Shown here in pieces: positions 7,881-17,290 of a DNA stretch of 64,000 nt; within the stretch, counting starts at the first letter, position 1, and the number at the start of each line of letters is the position of its first letter. The position numbers and the translations under genes are program-made. The notes below the pieces were generated by a model. That model saw only the letters and a list, made by a program, of their open reading frames with translations. It was not told the DNA's origin and made no database searches. The DNA lies in contig NZ_JAJITD010000011.1 of the NCBI RefSeq assembly GCF_020880815.1, forward strand, positions 124,001 through 188,000. Reading direction: 5' to 3'. This stretch comes from Paraburkholderia sejongensis (GTDB lineage Bacteria > Pseudomonadota > Gammaproteobacteria > Burkholderiales > Burkholderiaceae).

Positions 7881-7895
7881 TGGCACGCGTCCTGC
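7881..7895 (+). promoter_or_regulatory. Sigma-54 (-24/-12) promoter for the lyase gene
   Basis: TGGCACGCGTCCTGC followed by AA matches the sigma-54 consensus TGGCACG-N4-TTGCW with the invariant GG-N10-GC spacing; only one -12 base differs. Transcription would begin near 7907, 40 bases before the lyase ATG. Confidence 0.8.
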
Positions 7896-7946
7896 AAAAT
7901 ACCAGCCGCGTTTCACCCCCCGATTTCTGTTCTGGAGACCCGCATC

Positions 7947-8831
7947 ATGACCACCACTTCCGCCACCCGCCGCGCCGCGTTCCGCGCCAAGGTAAATCAG
8001 CGTCAGGGCCTGCTCGTGCCCGGCGCGTTCAACGCGATGAGCGCGCGCGTGATCGAGGACGCCGGCTTCGAGGCGGTCTACATCACCGGCGCGGGCGTCA
8101 CCAATATGTCGCTCGGTCTGCCCGACCTCGGCTTCATCGGTCTGGCCGAAGTCGCCGAACACACCGCGCGGATTCGCGACGCGGTCGCGCTGCCGCTGAT
8201 CGCCGACGCCGACACCGGCTTCGGCAACGCGCTGAACGTGCGCCAGACCGTGCGCGTGCTCGAACGCAGCGGCGCCGACGTGATCCAGTTCGAAGACCAG
8301 GTGATGCCGAAGAAATGCGGCCACTTCTCCGGCAAGGAAGTCGTCGCGACCAGCGAGATGGTCGGCAAGATCCGCGCGGCCGTCGACGCGCGGGAAGACG
8401 CGAACCTGCAGATCATGGCGCGCACCGACGCGGCCGCGGTCCACGGGATCGAAGCGGCGATCGAGCGCGGCCATCGCTTCATCGAGGCGGGCGCCGACAT
8501 CCTGTTTATCGAGGCGACCGAATCGCTGGCCGACATCGAACGGCTGCCGGCGCTGTTCGACAAGCCGCAGCTGATCAATATCGTGATCGGCGGCAAGACC
8601 CCGGTGCAATCGCGCGACGCGCTCGCCAAGCTCGGCTACGGCATCGTGCTGTACGCGAACGCGGCGCTGCAAGGCGCGGTGCTCGGGATGCAGCGCGCGC
8701 TCGGCTCGCTGCAGCAGAACGGCCGGCTCGACGAGGACGCGACCATCGTCGCGCCGTTCAGCGAGCGTCAACGGCTCGTCAACAAGCCGCTGTACGACCG
8801 CCTCGACAAGGAATACGCGGCGAAGGACTGA
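7947..8831 (+). CDS. Isocitrate lyase/PEP mutase superfamily lyase (methylisocitrate lyase- or dimethylmalate lyase-like)
   Basis: The 294-residue protein carries the superfamily active-site loop KKCGHFSGKEVV with its catalytic cysteine, the metal-binding IADADTGFGNALNV, DVIQFEDQV and IMARTDAAAVHG. Members cleave C-C bonds of 2-alkylmalate-type acids (methylisocitrate, 2,3-dimethylmalate) or decarboxylate oxaloacetate. The NMSLGLPDLGFIGLAEV stretch and the absence of prpC and acnD argue against assuming it is the methylcitrate-cycle PrpB. It is divergent from a PrpR-type activator, behind a sigma-54 promoter, and about 300 bases ahead of an MFS exporter. The substrate is unresolved. Confidence 0.82.
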   Translation: MTTTSATRRAAFRAKVNQRQGLLVPGAFNAMSARVIEDAGFEAVYITGAGVTNMSLGLPDLGFIGLAEVAEHTARIRDAVALPLIADADTGFGNALNVRQTVRVLERSGADVIQFEDQVMPKKCGHFSGKEVVATSEMVGKIRAAVDAREDANLQIMARTDAAAVHGIEAAIERGHRFIEAGADILFIEATESLADIERLPALFDKPQLINIVIGGKTPVQSRDALAKLGYGIVLYANAALQGAVLGMQRALGSLQQNGRLDEDATIVAPFSERQRLVNKPLYDRLDKEYAAKD

Positions 8832-9127
8832 GCGGCGGGCGGCGAGTAACCCTCAGCGCAGGTCGGCTACCGCTCAACGGCCGCTGCACCGCGGGCCCGC
8901 CGCGGACTTCGCAACGAAGAACCGTGCGGTGTGTCGCCATTTATTGCGTTACGATTCGGGGCCGGCCCGCGCGCCCGCGAGCCGGCCCCAACGCAATCGA
9001 AAGGTAGTCGCCAGCCCATGAAGTCGATCTTCCCGCGCGCGTCGCGCCGGCACGTCAATGCCGATGCCGCGCCTCTCCCGCTCCACTGCCCTCGCCTCGC
9101 CACGCGCCCGTCGGCGCGGTCCATGCG

Positions 9128-10567
9128 ATGAGCGCCGGCTCCACGCGCAACGCGCACGTCGGCTGGCTGCCGTACATCGTCGCGGCCACCTTCTTCATGG
9201 AGTACCTCGACACCACGGTGATCGCCACCGCGCTGCCGCAGATGGCCCAGTCGTTCGGCGTCGGCCCGAACAGCCTGAGTCTGGGCATGACCGCTTACAT
9301 GCTGGCGCTCGCGATCTTCATCCCGGCCAGCGGCTGGGTCGCCGACCGCTGCGGCGCGCGCACCGTGTTCGTCAGCGCGATCGGCGTGTTCACGGTCGCG
9401 TCGATCCTGTGCGGGCTGTCGCAGAACGTGACCGAATTCACCGCCGCGCGGCTGCTGCAAGGGATCGGCGGCGCGATGATGGTGCCGGTCGGCCGTCTGA
9501 TCGTGGTGCGCAGCACCGAGAAAGCCCGCATGATGCAGGCGATCTCGACGATCACCTGGCCGGCCATCGCGGCACCGGTGGTCGGCCCGCCGATCGGCGG
9601 TTTCATCACCACCTACGCGTCCTGGCGCTGGATCTTCCTGCTCAACGTGCCGTTCGGCCTCGCGGCGATCGCGGTCGCGCTCGCGATCGTGCCGAACCTG
9701 CGGGGCACCGAGCGCAAGCCGCTCGACCTCGTCGGCCTGCTGCTGAGCGGCGTCGCGCTGACCGCGATCCTGTACGGCGCCGAACTCGCGAGCCAGCCGG
9801 CCACCAACCCGTGGATAGCGGGCGCGGTCGTGCTCGGCGGTTTGATCGTCGGTGCGATCGCGTTCCTGCATGCGAAGCATCATCCGTATCCGCTGATCGA
9901 TGTATCGACGCTGAAGGTGCCGACCTTCTCGGTGACCGTGATCACCGGCTCGTTTACGCGCATCGGGATCGGCGCGGTGCCGTATCTGATGCCGCTGCTG
10001 TTCCAGGTGGGCTTCGGGCTGTCGGCGTTCCGCTCGGGGCTGCTGCTGCTCGCCAGCGCGCTCGGCAATCTCGGCATGAAGGCGCTGACCACGCGGATTT
10101 TGCAGCGCTACGGCTTCCGGATGGTGTCGATCGTCGACGTCACGGTGGCCGGCGTGTTCATCGTCGCGTGCGGGCTGCTGACGCCGAACGTGCCGCTCGC
10201 GCTGATCCTGTTCGTGGTGTTCGTGTACGGCGTCGCGCGGTCGATGCAGTTCTCGACGCTCGCCACCCTCGCGTACGCCGACATCCCGCCGCAGCAGATG
10301 AGCGGCGCCAGCACGCTGTGGAGCGCGGCCGCGCAGATGACGATCGGCCTGGGCATCGCATTCGGCGCGGTATCGCTGCGCATCGCCGCGGCCTTCAACG
10401 GCGAAACCAGCGGCCATGTGTTCACGCTCGCCGACTTCCGCCTCGCGTTCCTGTTCGCGGGCGTGCTGACGCTGCTGTCGGTGCTCGGCTATATGGGGCT
10501 CGCGCGCAACGCGGGACAGAGCATCGGCGGCGGCTCGCGCGGCGGCGAAACCACCGCGAAAAGCTGA
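9128..10567 (+). CDS. MFS transporter, DHA2 (EmrB/QacA-like) drug:proton antiporter family
   Basis: The 479-residue protein is strongly hydrophobic throughout and starts with the DHA2 hallmark LDTTVIATALPQMAQSFGV, then GWVADRCGARTVFVSAIGVF (motif A), RLLQGIGGAMMVPVGRLIVV (motif B) and ITWPAIAAPVVGPPIGGFIT (motif C of antiporters). DHA2 members have 14 membrane helices and export drugs or metabolites using the proton gradient. It follows the lyase gene in the same direction but with a 296-base gap that shows no clear promoter, so co-regulation is possible only. The substrate cannot be predicted. Confidence 0.88.
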   Translation: MSAGSTRNAHVGWLPYIVAATFFMEYLDTTVIATALPQMAQSFGVGPNSLSLGMTAYMLALAIFIPASGWVADRCGARTVFVSAIGVFTVASILCGLSQNVTEFTAARLLQGIGGAMMVPVGRLIVVRSTEKARMMQAISTITWPAIAAPVVGPPIGGFITTYASWRWIFLLNVPFGLAAIAVALAIVPNLRGTERKPLDLVGLLLSGVALTAILYGAELASQPATNPWIAGAVVLGGLIVGAIAFLHAKHHPYPLIDVSTLKVPTFSVTVITGSFTRIGIGAVPYLMPLLFQVGFGLSAFRSGLLLLASALGNLGMKALTTRILQRYGFRMVSIVDVTVAGVFIVACGLLTPNVPLALILFVVFVYGVARSMQFSTLATLAYADIPPQQMSGASTLWSAAAQMTIGLGIAFGAVSLRIAAAFNGETSGHVFTLADFRLAFLFAGVLTLLSVLGYMGLARNAGQSIGGGSRGGETTAKS

Positions 10568-10622
10568 ACGGGTCCGGCGCGCGGCACGCGCGCGTGATCC
10601 GGCCGACTTCAGGAGACTCACG

Positions 10623-11054
10623 ATGCCAGCAAGCGAACTGACGATTTCCACCGACCCCGGCGCGCTCGATCTCGAGATGGTCTATACGTTTCTGTCACAG
10701 GAAACGGCGTGGGCGAAAGCGATGCCGCGCGAGACCTTCGAGCGGGCGGTCGCCGGTTCGCTGTGTTTCGGCGGCTTTGCCGACGGCGAACAGATCGCGT
10801 TCGCCCGCGTAATCACCGATCGGGCGACCTTCGCGTATCTGTGCGACGTGTTCGTGTTGCCCGCGCAGCGCGGCCGGGGTCACGCGTCCGCGTTGCTCGG
10901 ACAGGTGTTCGCCCACCCGGCACTGCGCGGTCTGCGCAGAATCGTGCTGGTCACCACCGACGCTCACCATGTCTATGCGCCGCACGGCTTCACGTCGCTC
11001 GCGAATCCGGAGCGCTATATGGAGCTGCATCGGCCGGACGTTTATCGCCCGTAA
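10623..11054 (+). CDS. GNAT family N-acetyltransferase
   Basis: The 143-residue protein has a single GNAT fold with the acetyl-CoA pyrophosphate loop VLPAQRGRGHASALLGQVF and the preceding core strand AYLCDVFV. It ends HHVYAPHGFTSLANPERYME, the usual C-terminal motif of small uncharacterised GNATs. It begins 55 bases after the MFS gene behind AGGAGACTCACG, suggesting co-transcription. The acetyl acceptor is unknown. Confidence 0.88.
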   Translation: MPASELTISTDPGALDLEMVYTFLSQETAWAKAMPRETFERAVAGSLCFGGFADGEQIAFARVITDRATFAYLCDVFVLPAQRGRGHASALLGQVFAHPALRGLRRIVLVTTDAHHVYAPHGFTSLANPERYMELHRPDVYRP

Positions 11055-11068
11055 GCGCGCTCGCGCGG

Positions 11069-11560
11069 TTAATCGCGATGCAACTGCCCGCGATACATCA
11101 GCAAACCGCGGCGCGCCTGCTGCCTGAGCAAACGCCGCACGAACGGCGACCAGCCGAACAACGCGCCGCGCACGCCCATCGCCTGCCGCATCCACAGCCA
11201 CAGATCGAAGTGATCGCGATGCTCGACGATCAGCCCGTCGCGGAATCTGAACTTCGCATCGATCCGGTTCACCACGTCGCGGCCGGTCTGGCTGAAGCAG
11301 TAACGCGCTACCCAGTGGGCGCGGCCGGTGCGCTCGTCGGCTTCGATGCCGTCGAAAGTCAGCGAAAAATCCTGCGCATGCTTGACCAGCATGCGCCACA
11401 TGTCGCGCGCTTCTTCCCCGACCAGTTCGCCGAAGGCGGGATCGCTGAAGACGACGTCGTCGGCATAGCAGCGGACCATGGTTTCGGCATCGCGCCGCTG
11501 GAACGCGTCGTAGAAACGGGCGATCAGTTGGGCGTTCGGGTGGGTATGGGTATCGCTCAT
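11069..11560 (-). CDS. NTF2-like (SnoaL-type) family protein
   Basis: The 163-residue protein opens with NAQLIARFYDAFQRRDAETM and YADDVVFSDPAFGELVG, the hallmark of NTF2-like/SnoaL ketosteroid-isomerase-fold proteins, and continues GRAHWVARYCFSQTGRDVVN and IVEHRDHFDLWLWMRQAMG. Such proteins are small cone-shaped folds used as isomerases or ligand carriers; many are unassigned. The ATG at 11560 is chosen because the HTHPNAQ start matches the fold; the frame is open further upstream. It is convergent with the GNAT gene only 15 bases away. Confidence 0.85.
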   Translation of the reverse strand: MSDTHTHPNAQLIARFYDAFQRRDAETMVRCYADDVVFSDPAFGELVGEEARDMWRMLVKHAQDFSLTFDGIEADERTGRAHWVARYCFSQTGRDVVNRIDAKFRFRDGLIVEHRDHFDLWLWMRQAMGVRGALFGWSPFVRRLLRQQARRGLLMYRGQLHRD

Positions 11561-11698
11561 TGAAGTATTCGTATGTGGCGGGAGCGCGGTCTCCGGCGCT
11601 CCGTAAAAAGGGGTCCGCGCGACCATGCGGCGCGCATCGCGCACACGATAGCGGAAAACCGCGTCGCCGGGGGCGTGCAAAACCCGACAGGACGTGAA

Positions 11699-13156
11699 TC
11701 AGGCCTCCGCGGCATGCGCGCGAGCGCGGACCTCGGCCAGCGACGTATCGACCAGCAACCGTCCCGAATCGAACACCGTCACCAACGCTTCGTCCCACTC
11801 GCCCGCGACTGTGTGTTCGTCCCATACGACTGGCAGCGTCACGGTCCGGTACTCGCCGCTGCGGCGATGGCGCAGCAACGTGAGGCGGCCTTTCATCGAG
11901 CGTTTGCCGTGATCGGTGAGCGGATCTTTCGACACGTCGTGCCACGCGTCGCCGAGCCGGATCGCCGAGCACTTCATCGCGAAGCGCTGGGTATCGCGGT
12001 TGATCTGCTGCAACAGCGCGCCGCCCATCCCGAACACGATGTTGTCGGCCGCAAAGCTGGCTTCGTCCATCGCGGCGAGAATCGCGACGATCGTCTCGGC
12101 GTTTACGCCGTCGCCCTGGATCACCCGCACGTTGTTCAGCACGCGGCGCCCTTTGCTATTGGTTAGCGAACCGAACGATCGATCGAGCGCGTGCAGCGTC
12201 TGCAGGACGATCGTGCGCGGGTCGCCGGAATCCGGGCGAATCACCAGCGTGGCGCCGCAGTCGAGCACCGCCTGTTTCAGCTCGCCGCCCCACGCGTCGA
12301 GCGCGGCGAACAGATCGTAGGAGTCCGACACGACCGACACGATCGCGCCCGGTTTGCCGAAGCGCTCGATCATGTTGCGGTACGCATCGACCTCGCGCTC
12401 GCGACCCCATGCGGTGATCGTGCTGTGCTCGGCGGCCGGCACCGAAAACGCGGCCATGCTGTCGTGGTAGTAATGATTCGCGGCCAGCACGCCGAGCACG
12501 GTATCCGAACCCATGAAGCTGACGAGGTGCGCGGCGCCGCCGATCGCCGCCGACTCCGCGCTCGACACCCCGCGTGCGCCGAAATCGTGCAGCTTGAACG
12601 GCAGCTGCGTGAGGTCATCGCTGCTTTTGAGCAGATACGCGCGGATCACCTCGCGCAGATGCCAGCTTTGCGTCGCGACGGTGATCGGGTACCAGACTCG
12701 CAGCAGCATCGTCTCCACATACGACGCGAGCCAGAACACCCCCGGATCGTCGCATTCGACGGTGACCAGCACGTTGTGGGTCGGCACCACCGAGCCCTCG
12801 GGGACCGCGCGAATCCGCACCGGCAGATAACCGCCGTATTGCTCGAGCACATGGCGCCAGCCCGCTTCGTTGAACGGTTCGCCGTGCGCGCCGAAGAACG
12901 CGCGCGCCTGCTCGATCATCGCCGCGGTGATGGGCCGGCACAGATATTCCTTCAGCAGCATCTGCAGTCCGAAGAACAGCGTGCGCTCGTAACGGCCGCC
13001 GCGCGATTCGATGTACGAGAACATCGCCGACGCGTCGGGCGGGTACTGCAGATAGTGCGAGGCCTTGTAGGAATCCGTGTTCAGAATCGGATTGGCCAGG
13101 ATCGACGCAAGGTCGCTGAAACCCTGCGCTGGTGCGATGGACGGTGCTGCGCTCAC
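11699..13156 (-). CDS. nadV: Nicotinamide phosphoribosyltransferase (NadV/NAMPT-like)
   Basis: This enzyme makes nicotinamide mononucleotide from nicotinamide and PRPP, a salvage route to NAD. The 485-residue protein shows NAMPT-family marks: NPILNTDSYKASHYLQYPPD, SRGGRYERTLFFGLQ, the catalytic-site GARGVSSAESAAIGGAAHL, VIRPDSGDPRTIV, IQGDGVNAETI, FGMGGALLQQINRDTQRFAMK and KDPLTDHGKRSMKGRLTLLR. Eukaryote-like NadV proteins are scattered among bacteria and phages. I start at the GTG 13156 (VSAAPSIAPAQGFSD); a TTG start at 13207 would overlap the upstream methyltransferase stop. The gene follows the ICMT-like gene on the same strand. Confidence 0.9.
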   Translation of the reverse strand: MSAAPSIAPAQGFSDLASILANPILNTDSYKASHYLQYPPDASAMFSYIESRGGRYERTLFFGLQMLLKEYLCRPITAAMIEQARAFFGAHGEPFNEAGWRHVLEQYGGYLPVRIRAVPEGSVVPTHNVLVTVECDDPGVFWLASYVETMLLRVWYPITVATQSWHLREVIRAYLLKSSDDLTQLPFKLHDFGARGVSSAESAAIGGAAHLVSFMGSDTVLGVLAANHYYHDSMAAFSVPAAEHSTITAWGREREVDAYRNMIERFGKPGAIVSVVSDSYDLFAALDAWGGELKQAVLDCGATLVIRPDSGDPRTIVLQTLHALDRSFGSLTNSKGRRVLNNVRVIQGDGVNAETIVAILAAMDEASFAADNIVFGMGGALLQQINRDTQRFAMKCSAIRLGDAWHDVSKDPLTDHGKRSMKGRLTLLRHRRSGEYRTVTLPVVWDEHTVAGEWDEALVTVFDSGRLLVDTSLAEVRARAHAAEA

Positions 13157-13203
13157 GTGATGGTCTCGCTGAAATGAACTGGCGGCGCCGTGCTGGCGCC
13201 GCG

Positions 13204-13992
13204 TCAAAATACCCCCGGAATGACCCGGAACTTCACCTTACTCCGGTACGCGCGATAGCGCTCGTCGTGGGACAGCAGCTTTTCCTCACGGACAATTCGG
13301 CCGACCTGCAACGCAAACTGGCAGCCATAGACGATCACATTCTGGATGCCGAAGTTCACGAGTAGAAAGCCGAGATCGAGCAGGAAGTAGCCTAGGTACA
13401 TCGGATGGCGCACGAAACGATACGCGCCGCCCGACACCACGCCGCGATTGGCCGGCAGGATCCCGAACGATCTGCGCAGCGACGCCTTCGCGAACAGCTC
13501 CCAGAAAATGCCGGACAGCTGCAACGCGGCGCCCGCGGTTTCGGGAATCAGTTGAATGCCGGGCGCCAGCCGCACCGCGAGGAAATAGAACGTGCCGCCG
13601 ATCGCGCAGACGAACGCGAACGGCGTCCAGTCGCGCCGCAGCGGCACGCGCGCGAACAGCGACAGTCCCACCGTGACGAACGCGCCGACCACCAGCAGCA
13701 CCAGCGTGATGCGCGTCGGATCGGCCAGCCAGCGCTTGATCGCCGCGTACGCGAACAGACTGAGCAGCGTCGCCGCGGCCACGCGCGCGAGAATTTCGAC
13801 CGCCGCTTCGCGCAGGTCGAGCGTTTCGGGCGTGCGTGCGGTGGGCGCGGCGCACTGCGGCCGCGGGGTGGAGTCTGAGGTGGCGTGGACGGTGCGATCG
13901 GTGCGATCGGCGCTGTCGGGCGTGGCAGCCGGGTTCGCTCCGGCTGCGCGCCCCGCGCTTTCCGGCACTCCCGGTGTATCGATTCCGCTCAT
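13204..13992 (-). CDS. Isoprenylcysteine carboxyl methyltransferase (ICMT)-like membrane protein
   Basis: The 262-residue protein has a disordered, threonine/alanine/proline-rich first 60 residues, then several membrane helices and the ICMT/PEMT SAM-binding signature GAYRFVRHPMYLGYFLLDLG with the C-terminal REEKLLSHDERYRAYRSKVK. Bacterial members methylate unknown membrane-associated acceptors. The poorly conserved N-terminus makes the exact start uncertain. It ends just before the nadV gene on the same strand. Confidence 0.82.
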   Translation of the reverse strand: MSGIDTPGVPESAGRAAGANPAATPDSADRTDRTVHATSDSTPRPQCAAPTARTPETLDLREAAVEILARVAAATLLSLFAYAAIKRWLADPTRITLVLLVVGAFVTVGLSLFARVPLRRDWTPFAFVCAIGGTFYFLAVRLAPGIQLIPETAGAALQLSGIFWELFAKASLRRSFGILPANRGVVSGGAYRFVRHPMYLGYFLLDLGFLLVNFGIQNVIVYGCQFALQVGRIVREEKLLSHDERYRAYRSKVKFRVIPGVF

Positions 13993-14222
13993 TGAATACT
14001 CGCTTCGACCTGCGAATTATTTTTCTACCCGGCGTCGCCGCGCGTGCCCGTTGGCGGGCTTTGATGGCGGACCACGCCGGTCTCTCGGTGGTCGGAGCGT
14101 AGCAGCCGCGCCGGGCGCTGTCCACAGCGGCGGGCGCGGCAATGGCCGATTCCTGGCGGCAGCGGCCGCAGCGGCAACGGAGCGCCAACGGCGGCTTCGC
14201 CGCCGGCGTGACGCCGCCGCCG

Positions 14223-15437
14223 TCACACGCCCGGCTTGAACCTCGGCGGCAGGTTCGGCCACGTTTCGAGCAGCCGGCCCAGCACGCTCTTGCGGCGCTC
14301 GGCGCCGGCCGGCCACAGCATCTTCGCGAGCAGGCCGATGCCCTGCGCGAGCGCGCTGTCGCGCGCCGACGTGACGACCGGCACGCCGCGGCTCAGCGCG
14401 TCGTTCACCTTTAGGTCGTCGCGCGGCAACTGATGCGCGACCTTCGCGCCGAGCGTGCGTTCGAGCGTCGGCAGATTGATCCGCGCATTCTTGTCGTACT
14501 GGTTGACGACGACCCGCACCTTGCCGGCCGGATGGCCGAGTTCGCGGAAGATGTCTAGCATGCGGCGCGCGCCGTGCAGATACAGCGGGTTCTGCCGCAC
14601 GACCATGCAGATCGTGTCGCTGTGGTCGAGCGCACGGATCGTCAACGGATTGACGCTCTGGCCGATGTCGATCAGCACCGCGTCGTAGCGCTCGCGCACC
14701 AGCGTCAGCAGGCGCTCCAGCTGCGCGGGCAACAGCTCGGCGGCCTTCAGCGGATCGCCGGCGCCGGCCAGCAAGTCGAGATTGGCGCGCACGTGCATCG
14801 CGCACGCGTCGAACAGCGCGACGTCGAGCTGCCCGTTGCGCGAACACAGGTCGGCGAGCGTCGTCGGCGGCGGGCGGTTGGCCATCAGCAGACTCGCGTC
14901 GGCGAACTGCTGGCTCAGGTCGATCAGCAGCACGCGCCGCTCGCGCTGCGCGGCGAGCGCGCACGCGAGATTGACCGCGATCGTCGTCGTGCCGCTGCCG
15001 CCCTTGCTCGACGCGAGCGCGACCAGCCGGCCGCGGCGCCGCTCGGGCCCGGCCTCGACGGCGCGGCGTTGCGCGTCGGTTTCGAGCAGCGCGGCGGCGA
15101 TCGCGCGCGCATCGAGCGGCCAGCCCAGCACGTGCCGCACGCCGACCCGCAGCGCCGCGCCGAGCAGCGCGGTGGACGGCGCCGTCGTGATCAGCATGCA
15201 ATGGAGAGCGGGCGCGCAGGCCAGGGTCTCCTCGATGCCGGCGAGGCCGCGCGCATTCAGATCGGCGTCATCGACGATCAGCAGGTCGGCGCCGCGGATC
15301 ACCCGCGCATGGGTCCGCAGTTGCCGGACCGAGCCGTACGCGGTGCGCAGCCGGTAACGCACGCCGCTGTCTTCGAGACGCTGGACGATGCATTGCGCGT
15401 TATCGATGCTGGCGGCAATCAGGAAGATGTCGATCAT
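14223..15437 (-). CDS. CpaE/TadZ-like MinD-family ATPase (orphan)
   Basis: The 404-residue product begins MIDIFLIAASIDNAQCIVQR with an atypical receiver-like N-domain, then has a deviant Walker A LVALASSKGGSGTTTIAVNL, LLIDLSQQFADASLL, YDAVLIDIGQSVNPLT and VVNQYDKNARI, as in CpaE/TadZ proteins that localise Flp (Tad) pilus assembly at the cell pole. No other tad/cpa gene (cpaA-F, flp pilin) lies nearby, so it may instead position another envelope machine. It sits downstream of a 114-residue unknown gene and across a large gap from a VpsR-like sigma-54 activator. The start at 15437 matches the domain; longer frames upstream look like leader. Confidence 0.85.
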   Translation of the reverse strand: MIDIFLIAASIDNAQCIVQRLEDSGVRYRLRTAYGSVRQLRTHARVIRGADLLIVDDADLNARGLAGIEETLACAPALHCMLITTAPSTALLGAALRVGVRHVLGWPLDARAIAAALLETDAQRRAVEAGPERRRGRLVALASSKGGSGTTTIAVNLACALAAQRERRVLLIDLSQQFADASLLMANRPPPTTLADLCSRNGQLDVALFDACAMHVRANLDLLAGAGDPLKAAELLPAQLERLLTLVRERYDAVLIDIGQSVNPLTIRALDHSDTICMVVRQNPLYLHGARRMLDIFRELGHPAGKVRVVVNQYDKNARINLPTLERTLGAKVAHQLPRDDLKVNDALSRGVPVVTSARDSALAQGIGLLAKMLWPAGAERRKSVLGRLLETWPNLPPRFKPGV

Positions 15438-15563
15438 GGCGAGTCCACGGCACGCTGAAGTCGTGATGGAGATTCTTTTCGAAGGTGCTTTGCCGGTCGA
15501 ACCGTCGTTGGCCGGTCTCGACCTCGCCGTGCCGCGACCCGCCGCGCTCAATGCCGTTGCGGG

Positions 15564-15908
15564 TCAATCGCCGCTGTCGGCGTCGGCGGCGGCGGCGTTG
15601 CCCGCGTCACGAAGGCCGTGAGCGCCGCCGTCCTCGTCGCGCGGGCGCCGTGGCGGCATTTCGTACAGTGCATCGCGCAGCAGTTCGTGACGCAGCTCCG
15701 CCTCGGTCTTGCGCCGCAGCGCATCGGCCACCACCAGCGCCAGCAGATCGACCGACGAAGCCGCCGACTGCGCGAAGAAGCGCGCCCGTGACGCCGTCAC
15801 ATAGCGCCGGTAGCTGTGCGCGGTAGCGCCCACCGCGGCCGGACTCGCCGACGCGCCCGGAAGCGCGGCCGCGTGTGCGACGGCCGGCTTGCGAATCAGT
15901 TGTTTCAT
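15564..15908 (-). CDS. Hypothetical small protein upstream of the CpaE-like gene
   Basis: The 114-residue product (MKQLIRKPAVAHAAALPGAS at the start) has a low-complexity alanine-rich N-terminus, a helical middle (FFAQSAASSVDLLALVVADALRRKTEAELRHELLRDAL) and a polar acidic tail. A GGGGTG ribosome site precedes the ATG. There is no signal peptide or membrane segment. It lies 126 bases before the CpaE-like gene in the same direction and probably shares its promoter. I do not recognise the family. Confidence 0.6.
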   Translation of the reverse strand: MKQLIRKPAVAHAAALPGASASPAAVGATAHSYRRYVTASRARFFAQSAASSVDLLALVVADALRRKTEAELRHELLRDALYEMPPRRPRDEDGGAHGLRDAGNAAAADADSGD

Positions 15909-17290
15909 GACACCCCCCGATCTCGGTTGGGATTGCGCCGGATCCGGCCGTCTCGCGCCGCCCGTCGCCGGTCCAGGCCGCCGTGCCCGTGCCAATGCAC
16001 GGACACGGCACCCGGTACACCTCGTACATTCGTCTCTCTATGGAGACTATGGCCTCTCTCCTCGCTTTCTCGCGCCCGCTGGTCCCGGCCGGCGCGGCCC
16101 CTTGCATCGTGTCGGTGCGTCGCTCGCAAACGTTCTCTGCGCGTCACCTGTCGTTATCGACATTCCTTTTCGCGTCCGGCGGACAAAAAGTCGAAAAGGC
16201 AAAACGGCGAAGTCGCTGCCTGTCGTCGTCGGTTAAGAATGCCGATATGCAATCCGCCATTCATCCGTTTTTATCCGACATAAAAATCACAAGGCCTCGC
16301 CGCGCACCCGCAAAACCTGATGGCTTTCCCGCCCGGTCCGCGAGTCAGCTGTATTGCCGCCGCTCTTATTTATTGGTGGCTTCCCCGTACCGTTGAGCTG
16401 GCGGCAAACATTTTTTCTGTGCGCACCTTATTGCAACGGTTATGCCAGGCCCACCCGCGATCCCCGCGAAGCCGTGCGAGCCTTGAGCGGCCGCAACCGG
16501 CGCGCGAATGCGGCCGCCGCGCCGCCGGATCGAACCCGGCCAGCCGCGCACATTGATTCGTTCCTGACACGCGAATTCGCCGCCGCACGGTCGTGCGCGC
16601 CGCTGCGGCCGGCCGTGGCGCGGCCCCGCCGGGCCGGCCGCACGCGCTTTGCGCGGCAGCCGCGGCGAGCGGCGCGGCTCGCGCGGCACGGCCAGAGGCT
16701 TATGGCTGCGACTGCCCGAACTGTCGCATGTATGAAACACCGCGCTTCGACGCTTCTGAATTTATGTCACGCTTAAACCATCGCCGATTGCAAGCCAATG
16801 TGGGATGCGTCACATAAACGGGCTTGACTGCTTATTCCTTAGTGGTACGTCCGATTGCGATAACGAAAACGCGATTTCTTTATCCATATTTGTTTGTATG
16901 GCGCTTGCCCGTCGTTTCGCTTATCGTTAGACCATGCGCCAATCAGAGCGCCTGTATCAGGTCAACGAGGCAACTCGCGGTTCAAGTGGTTTTCACGATT
17001 CGGGGATAAAGTCGCCGGGCGGTTTCAGCAATGAACGCTATCGCATTGCATTGCACGATTCGCCCGTCCTCCAGCGCGTTGCGGTTCGCGCGCGCTCCCG
17101 GTGTTGCGAGCGCCGCTGCAGTGAATCAAACGCAGCCGGATTGCCGTGAGCAGTGAGTGCCGGCATTGCAGTACCAGGCCCGCAGCCGTGCGAACGGAGC
17201 GGGCTGAGCCGGCTGGCTGCAGGCCGCAAGCCGGCCGCCCGTCTGTCCAGTACGTCGCATAGCAGTCCGCAGCATTGAACCGGGGGAACC
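15909..17290. other. 1.38 kb gene-poor divergent region with a sigma-54-type promoter
   Basis: No convincing coding frame is visible between the small unknown gene and the VpsR-like activator. The stretch is less GC-rich than its surroundings around 16160-16300 and 16800-17000. It holds a -24/-12 element reading toward the CpaE side at 16447-16433 and a weaker one at 15994-15980. No tRNA or recognisable riboswitch was found. Confidence 0.6.
16433..16447 (-). promoter_or_regulatory. Sigma-54 (-24/-12) promoter reading toward the CpaE-like operon
   Basis: On the reverse strand TGGCATAACCGTTGC followed by AA has GG-N10-GC spacing and matches TGGCACG-N4-TTGCW at all but two bases. It lies about 525 bases upstream of the 114-residue gene, giving a long leader. 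The neighbouring divergent gene encodes a sigma-54 activator, which supports use. Confidence 0.6.

Noticed and set aside
7947..8831. Calling the lyase PrpB of the methylcitrate cycle
   Set aside because: prpC and acnD are not adjacent and the NMSLGLPDLGFIGLAEV stretch differs from E. coli PrpB; the superfamily is clear but the substrate is not.
15980..15994. Second -24/-12 element toward the CpaE side
   Set aside because: TGGCACG fits but the -12 is CGGC rather than TTGC; such matches arise by chance in GC-rich DNA.
16846..16861. Forward sigma-54-like element TGGTACG...TTGC
   Set aside because: Spacing is GG-N11-GC, one base too long.
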